IMG/VR virus record: IMGVR_UViG_3300032086_002624
Span: 1-32,149 of that record
From: a virus
Direction: 5' to 3' (one strand)
Length of the DNA: 32,149 nucleotides
A model generated the notes under the pieces. It made no database searches and had not been told where the DNA came from. It saw only the letters and a program-made list of their open reading frames with translations. Below are positions 1-7,836 of this stretch, in pieces (positions within the stretch are counted from its first letter, which is position 1; each line of letters begins with the position of its first letter). A program made the position numbers and the translations under genes.

Positions 1-85
1 CGGCCCTCTTCGAGAACCCGGACGCGAAAGTCTCTACGTCTTTGATTTCTTTCACGATTCCATTTATGTCTACTGATATACTCAT
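1..85 (-). CDS. Partial unknown protein (N-terminal 28 residues)
   Basis: Only the first 28 codons lie in the window and the frame runs off the left edge. The start is ATG at 85, chosen because an AAGGA Shine-Dalgarno lies a few bases upstream and a good promoter (127-157) sits about 40 nt ahead. The visible residues begin MSISVDINGIVKEI and show no domain. The gene follows the exonuclease gene and is the first gene of the next transcription unit. A recombination partner for the exonuclease (annealing or single-strand binding protein) is a usual neighbour at this position, but nothing visible proves it. Confidence 0.6.
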   Translation of the reverse strand, partial: MSISVDINGIVKEIKDVETFASGFSKRA

Positions 86-126
86 TCTATTCCTTACCTT
101 TTCTAATTATTATTACTAACGACTCA

Positions 127-157
127 ACTATAGTACATAATCAACAGCAGAAGTCAA
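127..157 (-). promoter_or_regulatory. Sigma70-like promoter for the gene at 85
   Basis: Read on the minus strand, TTGACT (152-157) and TATAGT (127-132) are separated by 19 nt, which is long. The -35 box begins directly after the TAG stop of the exonuclease gene. About 35 nt of leader with a Shine-Dalgarno follow before the ATG at 85. The -10 box and the following TGA match other promoters in the window, which supports the call despite the long spacer. Confidence 0.55.
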
Positions 158-1024
158 CTACCATTGATCGATTATTTCCAGTGGGATGATCTCTGGATGA
201 TAGACGCCCATAGCATCAGGCTCCACGTCCTTGACCAGCTTCCAGTCATTGATTGCAGACCGGCACCGTTCAGCTCCGTCCACCAGCGTGATGTCACTGG
301 CTTCATATACGGACACACCGTACGGCTGTGTCTTCTCAGCGGCAATCCATACGAACTTATCCACCTCGAATCCGATAGCCTCCAGCACCATCACGTAGAA
401 CGCGGCACTGATGCCATAGCCGTACTTGGTAGCACTGCGCTGGAACGGAACCGGACGTGCGTCCATGGTGGTCTTCAAGTCACCTACGATCAGACTCCCA
501 TCCTCGTTCTGCCAGAGCAGGTCGGGACGGATCTTGAGCAGGACATCACCAGTCTCATAGAAACCTGATGCCTCACACACAGCATTCTCCAGAGGTGGCA
601 GGAGCGTGGAGCAGTGATCCCAGACAGCATCGTGGATGGCATTGCAAGCATCGATGTCTTCCTGCTTGGCGAAGGTTACACCCTCAACCAGATCCTTGCC
701 ACGTCCATGGATGCCACATACCTGATCACCGTCCAGCGTGATAGCTGATGCGGAATTGGTACAGGCGGCTCCACTTCCTTTGGTAGCACAGCACTCACCT
801 AGAACCTTATACTGGCTCATGAGGTGTGGCTCAAGCACTGCCGTGTGCGACATGCGCCCGAATGACAGCGTGGGGCTGTCGTACGGTACCGCATTCACAT
901 AGTGGCTGGGACTACGCATAATCTGCTTGATGTTGCTGGAGCTGAGTCCCGGACCTGAGTGATACTCGGTATCCTCCATACCCAGCTTGAAACCCTTCAT
1001 CTTTAGCTTACTGGCGAGGCTCAT
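158..1024 (-). CDS. PD-(D/E)XK exonuclease (exodeoxyribonuclease VIII-like) with inserted zinc finger
   Basis: This 288-residue protein matches the phage family annotated as exodeoxyribonuclease VIII PD-(D/E)XK-like, which digests double-stranded DNA ends for recombination. The nuclease core is visible as RPD (D168) followed by VGDLKT (D182, K184). Between about residues 78 and 110 there is an unusual Cys-rich insert, C79-x8-C88-x14-C103-x2-H106, resembling the small C/C/C/H zinc fingers that end in CGIH. The start is ATG at 1024, which overlaps the stop of the upstream gene as ATGA. The longer frame to 1126 is only a shadow of that gene. Its neighbours (small OB-like protein, helicase, primase) fit a recombination-replication module. 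The family call is firm; the metal-binding role of the insert is inference. Confidence 0.8.
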   Translation of the reverse strand: MSLASKLKMKGFKLGMEDTEYHSGPGLSSSNIKQIMRSPSHYVNAVPYDSPTLSFGRMSHTAVLEPHLMSQYKVLGECCATKGSGAACTNSASAITLDGDQVCGIHGRGKDLVEGVTFAKQEDIDACNAIHDAVWDHCSTLLPPLENAVCEASGFYETGDVLLKIRPDLLWQNEDGSLIVGDLKTTMDARPVPFQRSATKYGYGISAAFYVMVLEAIGFEVDKFVWIAAEKTQPYGVSVYEASDITLVDGAERCRSAINDWKLVKDVEPDAMGVYHPEIIPLEIIDQW

Positions 1025-1350
1025 ATAGCACCGCCTTTCCCGCGCTTGACCCGTATGCAGGGAACCTTGCTGGCTCCGAATGCGGAACAGGTGGTGGGGA
1101 AGATGGTGATCTTCTTTCCCTTCCACTTATCCATGTCGTTGCCGTGTAGGCTCTCGATCATCTTGGCATTGGTCTTGTTCAGTGCCATCTTCTTCTTGGC
1201 TCCGACGAAGCTGATCACAGGGATCTCTTCAGCCCGTCCGTCATTCATGACCTTCTCCAGCTCCACGCCTTCGATGGTTACCTCTACCTGCTTGCCCTCC
1301 ATCTCTGGGGCCGACAGGTATCGGCTTGGGAATAATTCATATACTTTCAT
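1021..1350 (-). CDS. Conserved small phage protein, OB-like, partner of the exonuclease
   Basis: This 109-residue protein begins MKVYELFPSRYL and belongs to a small conserved family often found in phage replication and recombination modules. Its pattern is a beta-rich stretch (VEVTIEGVELEKV, then ISFVGAKKK), a conserved LNKTNAKMI segment and a basic tail (VKRGKGG). The alternating strands suggest an OB-like fold, and a single-strand DNA-binding or accessory role is plausible but unproven. The ATG has a clear AGAAAGG Shine-Dalgarno. It is translationally coupled to the exonuclease by a 4-nt overlap, which suggests the two act together. Confidence 0.7.
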   Translation of the reverse strand: MKVYELFPSRYLSAPEMEGKQVEVTIEGVELEKVMNDGRAEEIPVISFVGAKKKMALNKTNAKMIESLHGNDMDKWKGKKITIFPTTCSAFGASKVPCIRVKRGKGGAI

Positions 1351-1415
1351 ACTGACCTTTCTTTTAGTGTTTCGATATTTAAATCATAGATTTATCTGGA
1401 TTGCAAGTACAATCG

Positions 1416-1730
1416 CTACTGAATCTGTCCTTGGTACACGCTCGCACCACCAGTCGAGAACTCCATCGGGAGCCACTGCGAACTCAGTCCAATCGACACG
1501 ATCACTCCGGGGAGCCATGTGGGGATCAGGAGGATGTTCACGATCAGGAGCAGGAGGTACGGCTCTGGATAGCGTCCGGGGGCGTTGCGCTCCAGTAGCA
1601 TCATGACGAAGGATGCCAGTGATGCAGACACGCACAGGACGAATGAGATCGTCTGTAAAGCTGGGTACGGAAACAGTCCAGCGAAGACTGCGAGTAGGGT
1701 GAGCTTGAGGATGGGGGTCTGTTTATTCAT
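1416..1730 (-). CDS. Small integral membrane protein, unknown
   Basis: This 104-residue hydrophobic protein has about three predicted membrane segments, near residues 8-24, 27-46 and 57-76, separated by a short charged loop (LLERNAPGRYPEP). The start at 1730 is supported by AAAGGA a few bases upstream. It is the first gene after the terminator that ends the primase operon, and it has its own promoter at 1765-1793. A holin or a superinfection-exclusion protein are possible roles for such a protein. It is far from the envelope module, so a holin role is not favoured, and no family was recognised. Confidence 0.6.
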   Translation of the reverse strand: MNKQTPILKLTLLAVFAGLFPYPALQTISFVLCVSASLASFVMMLLERNAPGRYPEPYLLLLIVNILLIPTWLPGVIVSIGLSSQWLPMEFSTGGASVYQGQIQ

Positions 1731-1764
1731 AGGTTCCTTTGGGGTTTAGTTATCTGACCCAACT

Positions 1765-1793
1765 ACTATAGCATTCCAGATCCAGTTAGGCAA
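1765..1793 (-). promoter_or_regulatory. Sigma70-like promoter for the exonuclease operon
   Basis: On the minus strand TTGCCT (1788-1793) and TATAGT (1765-1770) are separated by 17 nt. The -10 box is preceded by TGC, giving an extended -10. The TSS would fall about 7 nt downstream, leaving a leader of roughly 28 nt with an AAAGGA ribosome site before the ATG at 1730. It restarts transcription after the terminator at 1932-1963. Confidence 0.65.
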
Positions 1794-1797
1794 CCAG

Positions 1798-1931
1798 AAA
1801 TTGAGATATATATCCGGGGGGGGTGGTAGGGTCATTTGAAAGTAATATGAAAATAAATATTATACTCATGTGTGTTTTTTTTTATTTCCCCCTATATGTA
1901 ATCTCAATTTGACCCCCCACGACCCCCCCCG
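1798..1931 (-). repeat. Non-coding G/C-tract region with interleaved inverted repeats
   Basis: Two inverted pairs are interleaved. AAATTGAGAT (1798-1807) pairs perfectly with 1901-1910. A G8-containing block (1815-1834) pairs imperfectly with a C8/C6-containing block (1910-1931). Because the order is A-B-A'-B', they cannot form one simple hairpin. The minus strand carries runs of 8, 6 and 5 G within about 45 nt, which could form a quadruplex. No credible gene lies between 1731 and 1989. The location between a terminator and a promoter fits a regulatory or replication-related site, but the function is unknown. Confidence 0.5.
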
Positions 1932-1963
1932 AAAAAAAGGGCCAATCTATATAAGACTGGCCC
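1932..1963 (-). terminator. Rho-independent terminator of the replication operon
   Basis: On the minus strand a 10-bp stem (1954-1963 with 1939-1948, one G-U pair) closes a 5-nt TATAT loop. It is followed at once by seven T (1932-1938). It lies 26 nt after the stop of the primase-helicase gene, in the correct orientation. Confidence 0.9.
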
Positions 1964-1989
1964 TCTCAACGCTTTACGCATATTTGAGA

Positions 1990-4446
1990 CTAACTCGGAA
2001 ATAACCGCCATATAACGCCGTGTCGCCCGGTAGCACTGGCAGACCTCTGAACCCGCTCTGGACAGAGCCGATCTGCGAGGTGTCCAAGGAACCGACCACA
2101 CGCGGCTGGGTAGCTGAAGAGCCTCCCGGCTTGCTGTCTGGTACGGTCATCCCCGGCGAGAAGACTCTGCAACTCACTGGAAGTACCCTCCCAGAACCCG
2201 TCCGCAGACCCGTTCCAAGGCTCGATCATGTCCAGCATCTCAAGCAGACCCCACTCGGAGCTGAGTCCATTCAGCTTCTGGAGTAGAGCAGGATCCTGCC
2301 ATCCTGTGATCTGCATCCGCTTGTCCTCGAACTCACCACGCCACGCGCACTCGTTCTGCATCCACCACAGGAAGCCCGGAATGCAGTCCACAATGCGCTG
2401 GAAGAACTCCTTACGCTCTGCCCCTGTCTTCGGGTTCTCTGGCATCTCGTGGTCGATACAGTGCAGGAGAAGGAACTTATCCTCCATCGACTCATTCACC
2501 TCTGGAAGCACGAGCAGGTTCTCATGCTCATCGTTACAGGCAACGATCAGCCTCCAGTGTGGACTGGCAGTGAACGCATCCAGACCCTTGCCCTCAATGC
2601 GATTGGAGTTGGACACCGCGCACTTCTTAAACGCGCTACCCATTGCGTCCCGGCTCTTCCGATCCCGGCTCACCATCTCATCGTCACAGCACAGGAGAAC
2701 GCTACCAACCAGATCCCGGTTGAAGCTGGTCTGCCCGGACAGGAATTGGAACGCATCCGCACGGGGGTATCCACCCAGCACCTCACGCAGGATCTCGATG
2801 AACAGGCTCTTGCCACATCCGTGTGGCCCACTCACAACCAGAGCCGGGAGCGGACACCACTCACCGCTGTCGAGAGACTCCCATGCGAAGTACATATATG
2901 CCAGTGCGCGATTCAGGTTCTCGTCATCCTTAAACATACCACCCAGAATGTCTGCGAGAAGGCTCCAGTCGCCCTCCTTCGGCTGGATGGTCTTATGCTC
3001 ACGTGTTACGAGGATCCGCGCACCGTTCACCTTGTGTACGCCCTTGGATAGTCCAGCGAATTCACCAGCATAGCGAAGAGGCTCGAACACCTGCTTGTAG
3101 TCCAGAAGCTCATCGGCCGCATCGCCATCAACGTCTCTACGCTCAAGCTCACGCTTGGCAATGTCCCGCTTCAGGTTTGAGAACTCACCTTCACCGCCCT
3201 CCATCATGTAGGTGGCATTGCCCTTGTTATCGACCAAGCAGTAGAGATCCTTGGACACCTCAGTGGGAACCTCTTCGGCCTCCCGCTCCTTCACGAACGG
3301 GAACGTCCTCCCACCGTGAGCCAGACTGTACACCAGTGGGTTCTCGTCTACGTGAATGATCCCGCAATAGTCCCCGCCTCGGTAGTCGGGTTCTGCTGGG
3401 TCGAGACACTGGACTCCATCCCACTTGGCATCGGCCATGGCTTCGGCTACAGTGACGTTTCCCTCTCTGGTGAACAGGACAAAGTCGGCAGACAGCTCTC
3501 CTCCCACCAGTAGCTTCTCAAGTCGCTCCCGCACCTGCTCGACAGGCACACCCAGCTTCGACGCCTCCCGCTCGGATCTGTGATCGATGTAGGAACCGCG
3601 CACAGCTTCAGCCTCTGGAGTGGCATCCGCTTTGGCCTTGGCTACCAGAGCCTCTGCTTCTTTTGCATCCTTCTGGACGCGATGCTTGATGACCTTGGCT
3701 GTGTCCAGCAACTCCCCCCGCTCTACAACCATCGGCATTTTCGCCTTCTGCTGGAGAGGTGGCTGTAAGTCGGCGGGTCCAACAAAGTCCAGACGCGATG
3801 GCTGGTAGACTGCGAAGTCGAACAGGCTACGCTTGAGCATGGCACCGTTCTTGGCAATCTCGATCCTACCCATACCTGCATTCCACAGCTTCTCCTCCAG
3901 CACCTCGGTGGCACGTGGGATGTCCAGACCGGACTTCACCGGGATGTAGATGCGCTGTCCAGAGATCCCCGTGAGATCATTCCCCTCGCCATCCAGAATC
4001 CCTGCACTGGCACTGGTAGTCCAGATGTATCCCGCGTCCAGTATCCCCGGACAAGCGTGTTCTAGGCTGGCCACCAGATCCTCCCGCGACATCGGTTCCT
4101 CTCCCGGAGCCGCATCGTAGTCGAGGAACATGATAGATGGACCTGCATTCCAACGGAAGGCATCATTCGTCCGGGGGCTGAATCCCTTCGGCCTCCCGCG
4201 CTTCTCGTACTCGCTCTTGGTTAGCAACTGGCAGTCACCCGCATTCGGGATCCCGTACACGAAAGCCGTGGAGCTGTCTGTTGACATAAGAGCCTGTGCG
4301 AACTCGGTCAGACTGGACACAGCGATAACCTCTGCCTTACCCTCGACCATGTTCGCGGCCGCCGTCTTCTTCAGCTTGCCATCTACCAGCTCGATCTTCT
4401 TTGTGATCGTCTCTGGTAGGCTACTTGTTATTTTTGTGAATTTCAT
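1990..4446 (-). CDS. Bifunctional primase-helicase (AEP-like primase with SF3-type helicase)
   Basis: This 818-residue protein probably primes and unwinds DNA at the phage replication fork. The N-terminal half has a FLDYD motif (107-111) with two aspartates, as expected for the metal-binding DxD of archaeo-eukaryotic-type primases. The C-terminal half has a Walker A motif GPHGCGKS (540-547), a hydrophobic Walker B ending in DDE (VLLCCDDE) and a sensor-like IVACNDE, typical of superfamily 3 or D5-type phage helicases. The ATG at 4446 has an AAGGAG Shine-Dalgarno and lies inside the end of a small upstream gene, so translation is probably coupled. A strong terminator follows. The helicase call is firm; the primase half rests on one motif and the overall layout. 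Confidence 0.85.
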   Translation of the reverse strand: MKFTKITSSLPETITKKIELVDGKLKKTAAANMVEGKAEVIAVSSLTEFAQALMSTDSSTAFVYGIPNAGDCQLLTKSEYEKRGRPKGFSPRTNDAFRWNAGPSIMFLDYDAAPGEEPMSREDLVASLEHACPGILDAGYIWTTSASAGILDGEGNDLTGISGQRIYIPVKSGLDIPRATEVLEEKLWNAGMGRIEIAKNGAMLKRSLFDFAVYQPSRLDFVGPADLQPPLQQKAKMPMVVERGELLDTAKVIKHRVQKDAKEAEALVAKAKADATPEAEAVRGSYIDHRSEREASKLGVPVEQVRERLEKLLVGGELSADFVLFTREGNVTVAEAMADAKWDGVQCLDPAEPDYRGGDYCGIIHVDENPLVYSLAHGGRTFPFVKEREAEEVPTEVSKDLYCLVDNKGNATYMMEGGEGEFSNLKRDIAKRELERRDVDGDAADELLDYKQVFEPLRYAGEFAGLSKGVHKVNGARILVTREHKTIQPKEGDWSLLADILGGMFKDDENLNRALAYMYFAWESLDSGEWCPLPALVVSGPHGCGKSLFIEILREVLGGYPRADAFQFLSGQTSFNRDLVGSVLLCCDDEMVSRDRKSRDAMGSAFKKCAVSNSNRIEGKGLDAFTASPHWRLIVACNDEHENLLVLPEVNESMEDKFLLLHCIDHEMPENPKTGAERKEFFQRIVDCIPGFLWWMQNECAWRGEFEDKRMQITGWQDPALLQKLNGLSSEWGLLEMLDMIEPWNGSADGFWEGTSSELQSLLAGDDRTRQQAGRLFSYPAACGRFLGHLADRLCPERVQRSASATGRHGVIWRLFPS

Positions 4447-4576
4447 CCCGCTTCTCCTTCAGTGCTTTGATTTTTTCTACCCAGTAATGGTACATGATCG
4501 GGTTCATGCTTTCATACTTTGTCAATCGGTTCTCTGCCATTTCGATTTGTGTATCGAGGTGTTTGGTATCACTCAC
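4421..4576 (-). CDS. Small charged protein, GTG start, unknown
   Basis: This 51-residue ORF starts with GTG at 4576, preceded by AAGGAG at an ideal 7-nt spacing. It overlaps the upstream gene by 8 nt and the primase-helicase by 26 nt. The product is highly charged and probably helical (TQIEMAENRLTKYE, then VEKIKALKEKRDEIHK). An in-frame ATG at 4540 is an alternative start without a comparable ribosome site. No family was recognised. The tight coupling suggests a small accessory factor of replication or simply a translation relay. Confidence 0.6.
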   Translation of the reverse strand: MSDTKHLDTQIEMAENRLTKYESMNPIMYHYWVEKIKALKEKRDEIHKNNK

Positions 4577-4889
4577 CGTTCAGCTCCTTAATCATGTCTT
4601 CGGTTTCCTTTCGATCATTCTTAAATTGAGTCACGGCCTCGCACAGCCCCTTGATTAAATCATCCTTCTCTGCCTGAATGTGCAACCAAGCAGAGAAGTC
4701 CTCGATGCTGATTGTCGGATGATCCGGGTCTGTGACCTGACGATCCTCTGGAGACAGGTTCAGGTTCAGAAACTCGATAAGGTTTGTCTTGTCAGTCGGT
4801 ACCTCGAAGTCCTGCCTGTTGCTTGCTGGCCCCGCGTCCTTCTGTGTGCCTACTATCCTTCCGTCATCTTTTCTTCTGTATAGTTTCAT
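4569..4889 (-). CDS. Hypothetical protein between helicase and primase genes
   Basis: This 106-residue acidic protein starts MKLYRRKDDGRIVG, with AAAGGA just upstream of the ATG. The N-terminus looks like a short beta hairpin with an RxDDG turn. The C-terminal half is probably helical and charged (QFKNDRKETEDMIKEL). No catalytic motif was seen. Its position between the SF2 helicase and the primase-helicase suggests a replication-associated role, which is inference only. Confidence 0.6.
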   Translation of the reverse strand: MKLYRRKDDGRIVGTQKDAGPASNRQDFEVPTDKTNLIEFLNLNLSPEDRQVTDPDHPTISIEDFSAWLHIQAEKDDLIKGLCEAVTQFKNDRKETEDMIKELNGE

Positions 4890-4918
4890 ATCAGTCCTTT
4901 CTGTTTAACATAAGAATA

Positions 4919-4943
4919 CCTTACACCGGATTCCGATGTAAGG
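4919..4943. repeat. Near-perfect hairpin between helicase gene and next gene
   Basis: The 25 bases form an 11-bp stem (one G-U pair on the minus-strand RNA) closed by a 3-nt loop. On the minus strand no T-run follows, so it is not a standard intrinsic terminator. It lies about 20 nt downstream of the helicase stop and about 30 nt before the next ATG, where it could stabilise the 3' end or act as a processing site. Confidence 0.5.
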
Positions 4944-4967
4944 CAAACTCTAATTTCAGTTTTTTTA

Positions 4968-6107
4968 TTATTTTTCGATTTCGTAGCCAATATCCTTGTA
5001 AATCGCCAATCTCTTCTTTGCCTGTGACCGGAAGAAGAAATGTTTATCGACCACGTCGATCACCATGCCATGGCTCTTGCCCTCGTACGGACGCATGACC
5101 CGACCTGTACGCTGTATGGCCTTCCCGGCGGCTTTGCCTGTGGATGCCAGTATGAGCAGTTCCGCGCACGGTGCGTCGAATCCCTCGTCTGCAAGACTGG
5201 TACAGCATATGAACCGGATCTTACCCGCCTTGAAATCCTCCACGATCTGGCTCCTGCCCTTACTCGTAGACGTGAGTGCGAACGCGACCTCCTTCTGGTA
5301 CTCATCGTTCAACATCTTCGACACCTGCTCACACTCGTTCTTTGTATCCAGCAGTACAATGGTCGAAGCAGGAGTCCCCGGCTCCATCAGGCACCCAGCC
5401 AGCTTGTCGGCATAGATGGACGCAAGACCAGCAACGGATCCCCAGCGGAACCTGTTCCTGCGTACGTACACGTCCAGAGCCGCCGCGTACAGGGATCTCT
5501 GTTTCTGTTCCTCATTGCCGTTCTTTCTGTCCACCCATTGCAGTTTGGGTGTGTACCTCTTCCGGGCTTCCTCTTCCAGTCGGTGATCGATCTCGCCATC
5601 CTGCTCGATGGTGACAAAACGCACCTTCCCCGGCAGGACACCACCAGCTTCGGCAACTGCTTCTCTGGTGACCGTGTACACGATCGGCCCCAGCACCTGA
5701 GTGATGTCGAATCCATCTTGCCGCTCTGGTGTGGCTGTGAATCCGTACACCTCGCAACCAAAGTCGGCACCCGCTAACGCTGTACGGAGTATGGCGCGTA
5801 CCTGCTCACACCCTGCCCAATGGCACTCATCGACCAGAATAAGATCGTAGTCTCTCGCATCAGGCTCCGCCGCGTAACACTTGAAATCAATCCCTCGATT
5901 GACCCCCAGTGCTTCCGCCGCCGATACACCCTGCTCGCATTGCTCCTGAGTGTGAGCCAGCCAAAGGGTCTTGAAGGGGTTCAGCTCCTTAATGATCGAC
6001 GCCATGATGATTGTCTTCCCTGATCCGGCAGGAGCCACGATGATGCCTTTCTTCGCGCTAACAGCCGCGTCCACTGCTCGCTGTTGGTAGTCTCTGAGTG
6101 TGATCAT
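4968..6107 (-). CDS. DEAD/DEAH-family SF2 helicase
   Basis: This 379-residue ATP-dependent helicase is compact and carries the SF2 motifs in order. They are an N-terminal Q-like DYQQRA segment, motif I PAGSGKT (26-32), motif II DECH (93-96), motif III TATP (124-127) and motif VI QRTGR (332-336). The arrangement resembles the RAD25/XPB-UvsW group used by phages for branch migration, recombination and origin unwinding. The ATG at 6107 has AGGAGAAGAT directly upstream and sits 8 nt after the metallophosphoesterase stop, so the two are co-transcribed. The class is firm; the exact substrate (fork, D-loop or R-loop) cannot be read. Confidence 0.9.
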   Translation of the reverse strand: MITLRDYQQRAVDAAVSAKKGIIVAPAGSGKTIIMASIIKELNPFKTLWLAHTQEQCEQGVSAAEALGVNRGIDFKCYAAEPDARDYDLILVDECHWAGCEQVRAILRTALAGADFGCEVYGFTATPERQDGFDITQVLGPIVYTVTREAVAEAGGVLPGKVRFVTIEQDGEIDHRLEEEARKRYTPKLQWVDRKNGNEEQKQRSLYAAALDVYVRRNRFRWGSVAGLASIYADKLAGCLMEPGTPASTIVLLDTKNECEQVSKMLNDEYQKEVAFALTSTSKGRSQIVEDFKAGKIRFICCTSLADEGFDAPCAELLILASTGKAAGKAIQRTGRVMRPYEGKSHGMVIDVVDKHFFFRSQAKKRLAIYKDIGYEIEK

Positions 6108-6115
6108 ATCTTCTC

Positions 6116-7354
6116 CTACTTTATAGCTACGTCTAACACATTCGGACGACCGTGGCCAGCGTTCCAGATCAGGAGGAAACCAGCCGTGGAACTCCAGCCC
6201 GACTGTGCTGAGTACGCATTGCCAGTGAACAGTGACGGCGCGTACATAACCCGCAGATCAAGGCTATCTTCCAAGTGCGTGTCCTTCTGCACAATAGGCT
6301 TGCTACCGCTCCGTGAGTGATAGTGTCCAAGCACAGCCATGTTGTACTTGCCCTGTACTCCGTAGTTCCATGCAGTATGGCTAATGTCACGCTTCGACAG
6401 CCCCAGATGTCCGTGAGTGAAGATGTACTGGATGCCGTCTATGTCTTTGGATACAACGTGAGGATGGAAGTCAACCTTCTGTCCAGACAGCTCCAGCATT
6501 TTTGCTATGATAACTCCAGCGTCTCCTGTGCTGTCGAGGTCAGCCTTTATGCTAGACCTGTCGTGATTACCGCAAACCATAGTGATCCCGGACAAGTTGT
6601 TGACCTTGTTCAAGAAGTCGGTGAGCATCTCGTAAGCCATCACGACAGCATTGGCTCCGTACGCTCCGTGCTCCAGAGACTTGAAGGTATTCGCATGGTT
6701 ATGGCCAGAGAACGATTCGATGAAATCCCCTAGCACTACCACCTCGACCTCACTGAACTTGCCCTCGTTAATCTCACTGGCAACGTCATCGAGACGCTGT
6801 GCAAGTATCTCAGGGCTGAAGTCCTCTGTACGAAGTTCGTCCTTGACCTTTGCACCTGCATGAATATCCGCCAGCACAGCAACGCCCTTGCCCCGGCCCT
6901 TGCGCTTGCGTGGCTTAATCTTCTTCACAGCCTTCCGGTATCCGTCCAGCAACGCCTCTAAGTCGCGTCCATCAGAAGCTACAGGCTTCAGTGTGAGTTT
7001 CACACTGGTACGCTCTGCTTCTGCGCCCCATACAGATGCAGACCACCCAGCGACCTCCCACTTAGAGGTATCAACCTTGAAGAACTCCATGGCCTCCTCG
7101 ACGGACTCGATCTTCTTTGATCCTGTGTACTCGAACGACTTCACACCACCGTCGAAGCTCTCAGTGAGAACGTCTCCCTGTTTGGGCGTGTGATCGTTCT
7201 CGACGTGCATCTCTGACTTGACCTTGGCGGCCACCTTTCGTAGCTGGCGTTCAGTCGGTGTGGCTCCCTGTCTGGAAGCCTCTTCGGCCACCTGTGCGTT
7301 AGACCACTCTGGATGGTCCTGTACTATCTTAGTTACTATCTGCTTAGTGTTCAT
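6116..7354 (-). CDS. Calcineurin-like metallophosphoesterase with N-terminal DNA-binding-like region
   Basis: This 412-residue protein has a full metallophosphoesterase motif set: DIH (163-165), GD (209-210), GNHD (262-265), THGH (313-316) and GHYH (343-346). These bind two metal ions. Many phages carry such enzymes in replication modules, where they are usually compared with Mre11/SbcD nucleases. The first 50 residues look like a small helix-turn-helix (AQVAEEASRQGATPTERQLRKVAAKV), followed by a linker region rich in W and K. AAGGATAATT precedes the ATG. Nuclease or phosphatase activity is inferred from the family; the substrate is unknown. Confidence 0.88.
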   Translation of the reverse strand: MNTKQIVTKIVQDHPEWSNAQVAEEASRQGATPTERQLRKVAAKVKSEMHVENDHTPKQGDVLTESFDGGVKSFEYTGSKKIESVEEAMEFFKVDTSKWEVAGWSASVWGAEAERTSVKLTLKPVASDGRDLEALLDGYRKAVKKIKPRKRKGRGKGVAVLADIHAGAKVKDELRTEDFSPEILAQRLDDVASEINEGKFSEVEVVVLGDFIESFSGHNHANTFKSLEHGAYGANAVVMAYEMLTDFLNKVNNLSGITMVCGNHDRSSIKADLDSTGDAGVIIAKMLELSGQKVDFHPHVVSKDIDGIQYIFTHGHLGLSKRDISHTAWNYGVQGKYNMAVLGHYHSRSGSKPIVQKDTHLEDSLDLRVMYAPSLFTGNAYSAQSGWSSTAGFLLIWNAGHGRPNVLDVAIK

Positions 7355-7362
7355 AATTATCC

Positions 7363-7836
7363 TTAGTTATCGATTCCTGAAATGTGGAAGAGTCGGGGGG
7401 ATCCGCGACTGACTACAAACGCCTTCCTGATTGTTACTCCGAATCGACCTCCGGCTGATCGTAGCTTCAGACCCAGATCCCCATCGGAAATCTTCGGGTC
7501 GTCTGCCAGAACCTGCTGGATCTCAATCGCCAAACGCTCATCCAGATCCCCGTACTCCATCAGAGCCGTGATCGGATTGTTGATGCGATAGGCGATGGCC
7601 GCTTCCACGACAATTCCAGAAGACATGATCGGCCCGGACGTGAGTGTCTCGATAGCCCCGGATCCGCGCATGACCTTGTGGATCAGTGGCAGGTTCCAGT
7701 ACAGTCCGGGTTTGTCGATCACCTTCTGGACCTTACCGAAGAGGAGCCTGACGGCTACCTCATCGTGGTCAATGATCGTGGCTACGGCGGTGAACTCTTC
7801 GAGGAGTTCGCTGAATATGTCGAGTATCTTATTCAA
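7363..7836 (-). CDS. Short SPFH/band 7 (prohibitin-like) domain protein
   Basis: This 157-residue protein shows the band 7 signature near residues 20-52: a VAVRLLFGKVQKVI core followed by PGLYWNLPLI. A middle stretch resembles the SPFH beta-alpha core (VEAAIAYRINNP). It has no obvious membrane segment and stops long before the coiled coil of full-length stomatins or prohibitins. The start is TTG at 7836, supported by GAGGAGG about 9 nt upstream and by an 8-nt overlap with the upstream gene. Bacterial SPFH proteins organise membranes or control proteases. A phage copy might act on host membrane proteins or on an SPFH-dependent defence, which is speculation. Confidence 0.7.
   Translation of the reverse strand: MNKILDIFSELLEEFTAVATIIDHDEVAVRLLFGKVQKVIDKPGLYWNLPLIHKVMRGSGAIETLTSGPIMSSGIVVEAAIAYRINNPITALMEYGDLDERLAIEIQQVLADDPKISDGDLGLKLRSAGGRFGVTIRKAFVVSRGSPRLFHISGIDN

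Noticed and set aside
1024-1126. Longer N-terminus of the exonuclease starting at 1126
   Set aside because: The added residues are encoded over the upstream gene in another frame and do not look like the family; the ATG at 1024 has the expected ATGA coupling.
1046-1606. Plus-strand frame of 186 codons across the exonuclease-partner region
   Set aside because: It lies opposite two supported minus-strand genes and lacks any start signal or recognisable domain.
1778-1878. 28-codon frame in the non-coding region, starting MSIIFIFILL
   Set aside because: The only G-rich stretch is too far from the ATG, and the frame runs through the G/C-tract repeat, giving PTTPPGY-type residues. A nearby TATAAT also lacks a usable -35 box.
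2228-3073. Long plus-strand open frame opposite the primase-helicase
   Set aside because: It is antisense to a gene with clear Walker motifs, has no ribosome site or promoter and gives a low-complexity Ser/Arg-rich product typical of a shadow frame.
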